Positions 60,830 to 64,000 of a stretch of 64,000 nt of DNA are shown piece after piece (position 1 is the stretch's first letter; each line of letters starts with the position of its first letter). The DNA is taken from positions 1 through 64,000 of the forward strand of contig NZ_JONT01000012.1 of assembly GCF_000711975.1 (NCBI RefSeq). The letters are read 5' to 3'. The stretch is from Desulfofalx alkaliphila DSM 12257. GTDB taxonomy: Bacteria; Bacillota; Desulfotomaculia; Desulfotomaculales; Desulfohalotomaculaceae. Under the pieces are notes generated by a model that saw nothing but the letters and a program-made list of their open reading frames with translations, was not told the origin of the DNA and ran no database searches. The position numbers and the translations under genes were made by a program.

Positions 60830-63238
60830 TTAATTTGCCTTACTGATATTGATATGGGCAATGCTTTGAATGGCACAAATAAAATGCCTTACCAACTCCG
60901 GGTCAAATTGTGATCCGGAGTTTTTTATTAACTCATTTGCCGCCTCGGCATAGCTCAGTGCCTTGCGGTAAGGACGGTCGGTGGTCATGGCATCAAAGCT
61001 GTCTGCAATGGCCACAATCCGCCCTAAAAGGGGTATCTGTGTGCCTGCTAAGCCATAAGGGTAGCCTTTGCCGTCGTAACGTTCGTGGTGGTATAAAATT
61101 ACATCCACGGCTTCGGATAAATCGGGAATTTGCCTGGCAATTTCTGCCCCCACCAAAGGGTGTCTTTTTATGGCTTCGTACTCTTCTTGGCTTAATCTGC
61201 TTGGTTTTAAGAGCACTGACATATCCACATGTATTTTTCCAATATCATGTAGGAAGGCGCCATATCTTAAATGTTTTAGCTTGTCTTCGGGCAGAAGTAT
61301 TTTTTTGCCCAATACTTCTGCATAGTACATCACTCTCTCGGAGTGTTTAAAGGTATAGCGGTCTTTGGCGTTAATAACAATGTTTAAGGTCTTAATGGTA
61401 CTGATGGTATTTACTTCACCCTGCTGCTGCTCCGTAGGTATTTCGTCCAGCACTGATGAGTAGAGTACAGCCCTGTCTTTTTTTATTTTAGCCTGGTAAA
61501 GGGAGTAGTCAGCCAGTTTGAGCAAGTCCCCTTTATTGGTTGCGTTTATGGGATAACAACTGATTCCTGCAGAAACGGTAAGCTTAATAAAGGAGCCATC
61601 ATTAAAAATGTTAAATTTAGTATTTCTTACGGTGTCAACAAGTTTATTTCCCAAATCCAGAGCTTCCGTGGCAGAGACCTTGGGCACGATCACTGCAAAT
61701 TCTTCACCGCCATAACGGGCCACAAAACCGTTTTTAAAGATCTTTTTTAATACTAAGGCCACCTCAAGGAGCACCTTATCACCGACGTCGTGGCCGTAGA
61801 GGTCGTTTACAATTTTAAAGTTGTCAATATCGATCATGAACAGCGCAAAGGTTTCGTTGGAATAGCGGAAAATTTTTATCTGTTTTCCCAGTTCCTGTTG
61901 AAAACTGCGGTGATTATATAAACCTGTCAGACTGTCAGTGGAGGCCATGTAATCAAGGGTACTGCTGACAATCATCATCATGGCCATGGAGTTGTTTAAC
62001 TCCTTAACCTGTTTAAGTAAATAGGGTAGGCACATTTGATATTCAGCCTTGCCCTTTAACACCGCTATGGCTTTTTCCCAGCAGGTACTGTATCCACAGG
62101 CTCCGCAGTTAGTTAAGTCTTTGGGTTTCTTTTTGCCTGTTTTCCGTAGAACCTGCCAAATTTGCCGGTCGCTAAATATTTTTTTAACACGCTGCTTATT
62201 GTAAAAGGTTCGGGTGGTATCCATAGGGGGCCCCAATGGGGTAAAATCAGCCGGGTACTTATACCCGCTGTCGCTGTTTCTTTGTTCTTCCGTATAGGTG
62301 ATCACTTTTTTGGATTTATTATAACACAATTCTTTGTTTGCAATTTCCGGGCCGGCGATACAACCGTCGCAGCAAAGCATATCAACCATTACAGGGGTCA
62401 AAAAGCCGCCGCTGATGGAGTTTAAAATACTCTTGCACTTTACCGGCCCGCTGGCTTCAATCACATCCAGCGAGCTGACATCTGATTGTAAACCCACCGC
62501 TTTCAATAACCCCCCTGCCAGTGGAAGCAGTCTGGCTGTGTTGGCACCGGGGGAGTCCCAGTGTGTATTGGCCGGTTGATTTATTAGATTAATTTTTTGC
62601 TCTGCAAACCATTGTTTCAGCTGTCTAAAGGTAATTACCGCATCAATGTAATCCCCGGCGTGACCGCAGACGGACTCAGCTTTTTTGGCTATACAGGGTC
62701 CGATGAAAACGGTTTTATGTTGGGGGAAAGTTTTCTTTGCGTATTGACCGGTTATCATCATCGGTGACTGTAATGGTGAAAGATAGTTTATTAAATTAGG
62801 GAAATGTTTTTCTATCAGCATTACCACCGAAGGGCATGCTGAGGAAATAACGGTCTGATCACTTTTGGCCAGCAGGTCCTGTAATCGGTGGGCATGTATC
62901 TCTGCACCAAAGGCTGCTTCTAAAACATATGAAAAACCCAGTTGCCGCAGGCCGCTAATGAACTGGCCGGGAAAACAGTCAAAGGAGGCACTGAAAGAAG
63001 GTGCCACAATGGCCACCGTTTTTAGGCCGCTGCTATGCCATTCTTGCACAGTTTTTGTGTCGTCAAATATAACCTTGGCTCCTTGGGAGCAGACCTTTAC
63101 ACAACTGCCGCACAAGATGCAATCTTCCTTTGATATGGTGGCTTTACCGTTCTGAAAGGAAATTGCTTTTACAGGACAGGCACGAACACAGGCATAACAA
63201 TTACAGCATAAATCATTATTTGTATAGAGTATCCGCAT
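60830..63238 (-). CDS. [FeFe]-hydrogenase-like sensor fused to GGDEF and HD-GYP domains
   Basis: In order, this 802-residue protein has a 2x[4Fe-4S] ferredoxin (CCNCYACVRACP and CILCGSCVKVCS, residues 11-50) and an [FeFe]-hydrogenase large-subunit-like domain (about 70-300) with L1 changed to SSACPS (132-137), L2 GPCIAKKAES (about 180) and L3 MLCCDGCIAG (about 287). An extra Fe-S domain (CGACGYSTC, about 378-386) follows, then GGDEF with GGEEF (about 510) and HD-GYP with LHDIGK, HHERYDGKGYP. The loss of one H-cluster cysteine argues for sensing, as in HsfB-type proteins. It could both make and break cyclic di-GMP in response to redox state. Confidence 0.92.
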   Translation of the reverse strand: MRILYTNNDLCCNCYACVRACPVKAISFQNGKATISKEDCILCGSCVKVCSQGAKVIFDDTKTVQEWHSSGLKTVAIVAPSFSASFDCFPGQFISGLRQLGFSYVLEAAFGAEIHAHRLQDLLAKSDQTVISSACPSVVMLIEKHFPNLINYLSPLQSPMMITGQYAKKTFPQHKTVFIGPCIAKKAESVCGHAGDYIDAVITFRQLKQWFAEQKINLINQPANTHWDSPGANTARLLPLAGGLLKAVGLQSDVSSLDVIEASGPVKCKSILNSISGGFLTPVMVDMLCCDGCIAGPEIANKELCYNKSKKVITYTEEQRNSDSGYKYPADFTPLGPPMDTTRTFYNKQRVKKIFSDRQIWQVLRKTGKKKPKDLTNCGACGYSTCWEKAIAVLKGKAEYQMCLPYLLKQVKELNNSMAMMMIVSSTLDYMASTDSLTGLYNHRSFQQELGKQIKIFRYSNETFALFMIDIDNFKIVNDLYGHDVGDKVLLEVALVLKKIFKNGFVARYGGEEFAVIVPKVSATEALDLGNKLVDTVRNTKFNIFNDGSFIKLTVSAGISCYPINATNKGDLLKLADYSLYQAKIKKDRAVLYSSVLDEIPTEQQQGEVNTISTIKTLNIVINAKDRYTFKHSERVMYYAEVLGKKILLPEDKLKHLRYGAFLHDIGKIHVDMSVLLKPSRLSQEEYEAIKRHPLVGAEIARQIPDLSEAVDVILYHHERYDGKGYPYGLAGTQIPLLGRIVAIADSFDAMTTDRPYRKALSYAEAANELIKNSGSQFDPELVRHFICAIQSIAHINISKAN

Positions 63239-63407
63239 TTTACCACCTGAATTCTATATCTATTATTATATTAATTCGCTATTTTACGTAAAAATCCTAT
63301 AGATAAAATGTAAATTATAAAAGATTTTACATTTGCAGAATAATTTATGCGTGTAATTGAGAACATAAAAATGATATACATCAAAATACAATCTCGGGAG
63401 GGATTTG

Positions 63408-63845
63408 ATGTCACAAAAACTGCAGGAGATTATGACTACTAATGTAGCCACAGTTAGCCCCCAACAATCAGTGGCTGAAGTGGCCCAAATAATGAGCCGC
63501 CATAATATCGGCTCCGTGCCCGTTGTCGAAAATGGCAGGTGCGTAGGTATGATTACCGACCGTGATATTACACTGCGGGTGACAGCCCAAGGCCAGAACC
63601 CCGCAAATACCCCGGTTCAATCGGTAATGTCCACAGACCTCGTCACCGGCAATTCACAAATGGATGTACATGATGCTGCCAGTCTGATGGCCCGGCATCA
63701 AATCCGTCGTTTGCCGGTGGTGGACAACGGTAAACTTTCCGGCATTGTGGCCCTGGGGGACTTTGCAGTACAAAACATTTACCAAGATGAAGCCGGACAA
63801 GCACTTTCCAGCATTTCCGAGCCGGCTTCACCGCAACAAATGTAA
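63408..63845 (+). CDS. CBS-domain protein
   Basis: This 145-residue protein consists of two CBS repeats: MTTNVATVSPQQSVAEVAQI (about residues 8-27) with IGSVPVVENGRCVGMITDRD, and SVMSTDLVTGNSQMDVHDAA with IRRLPVVDNGKLSGIVALGD. Tandem CBS pairs bind adenosine nucleotides and act as energy sensors. No catalytic domain is attached. ATG 63408 follows GGGAGGGA. It is monocistronic and divergent from the hydrogenase-like gene. Confidence 0.93.
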   Translation: MSQKLQEIMTTNVATVSPQQSVAEVAQIMSRHNIGSVPVVENGRCVGMITDRDITLRVTAQGQNPANTPVQSVMSTDLVTGNSQMDVHDAASLMARHQIRRLPVVDNGKLSGIVALGDFAVQNIYQDEAGQALSSISEPASPQQM

Positions 63846-63846
63846 C

Positions 63847-63889
63847 AAAAAATGCGGCAAGGGGGCTAACCCCTTTGTCGCATTTTTTT
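63847..63889 (+). terminator. Terminator after the CBS gene
   Basis: AAAAAATGCGGCAAGGGG and CCCCTTTGTCGCATTTTTT form a long stem around a short GCTAA loop, ending in a T-run. The remaining 63890-64000 shows no gene. Confidence 0.9.
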
Positions 63890-64000
63890 GCCTGCCCTAA
63901 TAGCCGTCAGGATGGAATAAGATGCTAATTAAGCTCCAATTGTCGTATGCGCGACAAACTTCCCTATAAAACCAGTATATACTAATTTATATACTTATCA

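Overview
The window looks like the chromosome of an endospore-forming, strictly anaerobic Firmicute of the Desulfotomaculum/Peptococcaceae type. The case rests on a spoIIR gene, a YlbF-family gene, a SigV/RsiV pair, two ferredoxin-containing MinD-type ATPases of the orp/NifX group, a [FeFe]-hydrogenase-like sensor, and many GTG/TTG starts behind strong Gram-positive ribosome binding sites. This is inferred from gene content, not from a marker-gene comparison. I saw no rRNA, tRNA, CRISPR array or known metabolite riboswitch.

Layout. 1-4240 is an accessory, AT-rich stretch: the right end of an IS21-type element, a complete IS200/IS605 element (tnpA, tnpB, probable omega-RNA), a small orphan gene and a frameshifted HD phosphohydrolase. 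4243-12481 is a four-gene Wadjet (JetABCD) anti-plasmid operon bounded by two nearly identical hairpins. 12610-15809 carries an ECF sigma factor of the SigV type with its own promoter, the RsiV-type anti-sigma factor, a Crp/Fnr regulator and a secreted VanW protein. 16034-19499 is a decaying signalling locus: a 7TM sensor kinase with a frameshift and a nonsense codon, joined to a headless periplasmic binding protein. 19536-22114 is the most unusual spot: an unrecognised 418-residue protein, a UPF0489 (peptide arginase-like) protein and a small peptide ending in a double-glycine leader motif, which together look like an undescribed RiPP-type locus.

22143-31009 is mostly housekeeping: MFS exporter, DedA, NADH dehydrogenase, ArsR, RtcB ligase, bactofilin plus M23 peptidase, flavin reductase and an RNA methyltransferase. 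31053-31385 is a tandem array of roughly 93-bp palindromic units. 31529-38324 holds spoIIR, whose ribosome binding site lies inside a hairpin, a YkgJ cysteine-cluster protein, YlbF, a PrcB-like lipoprotein, a metallophosphoesterase and several unknowns. 38435-41101 is an orp/NifX-like iron-sulfur operon, followed by a rare fusion of a cyclic-nucleotide-binding domain, a degenerate sigma54-type AAA+ domain and a patatin lipase.

43141-64000 is biosynthetic and regulatory: glucosaminidase, HAD phosphatase, ilvE, a nitronate monooxygenase-like flavoprotein, acetyl-CoA synthetase next to a LytS/LytT two-component pair, acpS-nnrDE-alr, a YeiH-type transporter with a 55-residue membrane partner, a universal stress protein, threonine synthase, and an 802-residue hydrogenase-like/GGDEF/HD-GYP protein that probably couples redox or H2 state to cyclic di-GMP. 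The window ends with a CBS-domain protein.
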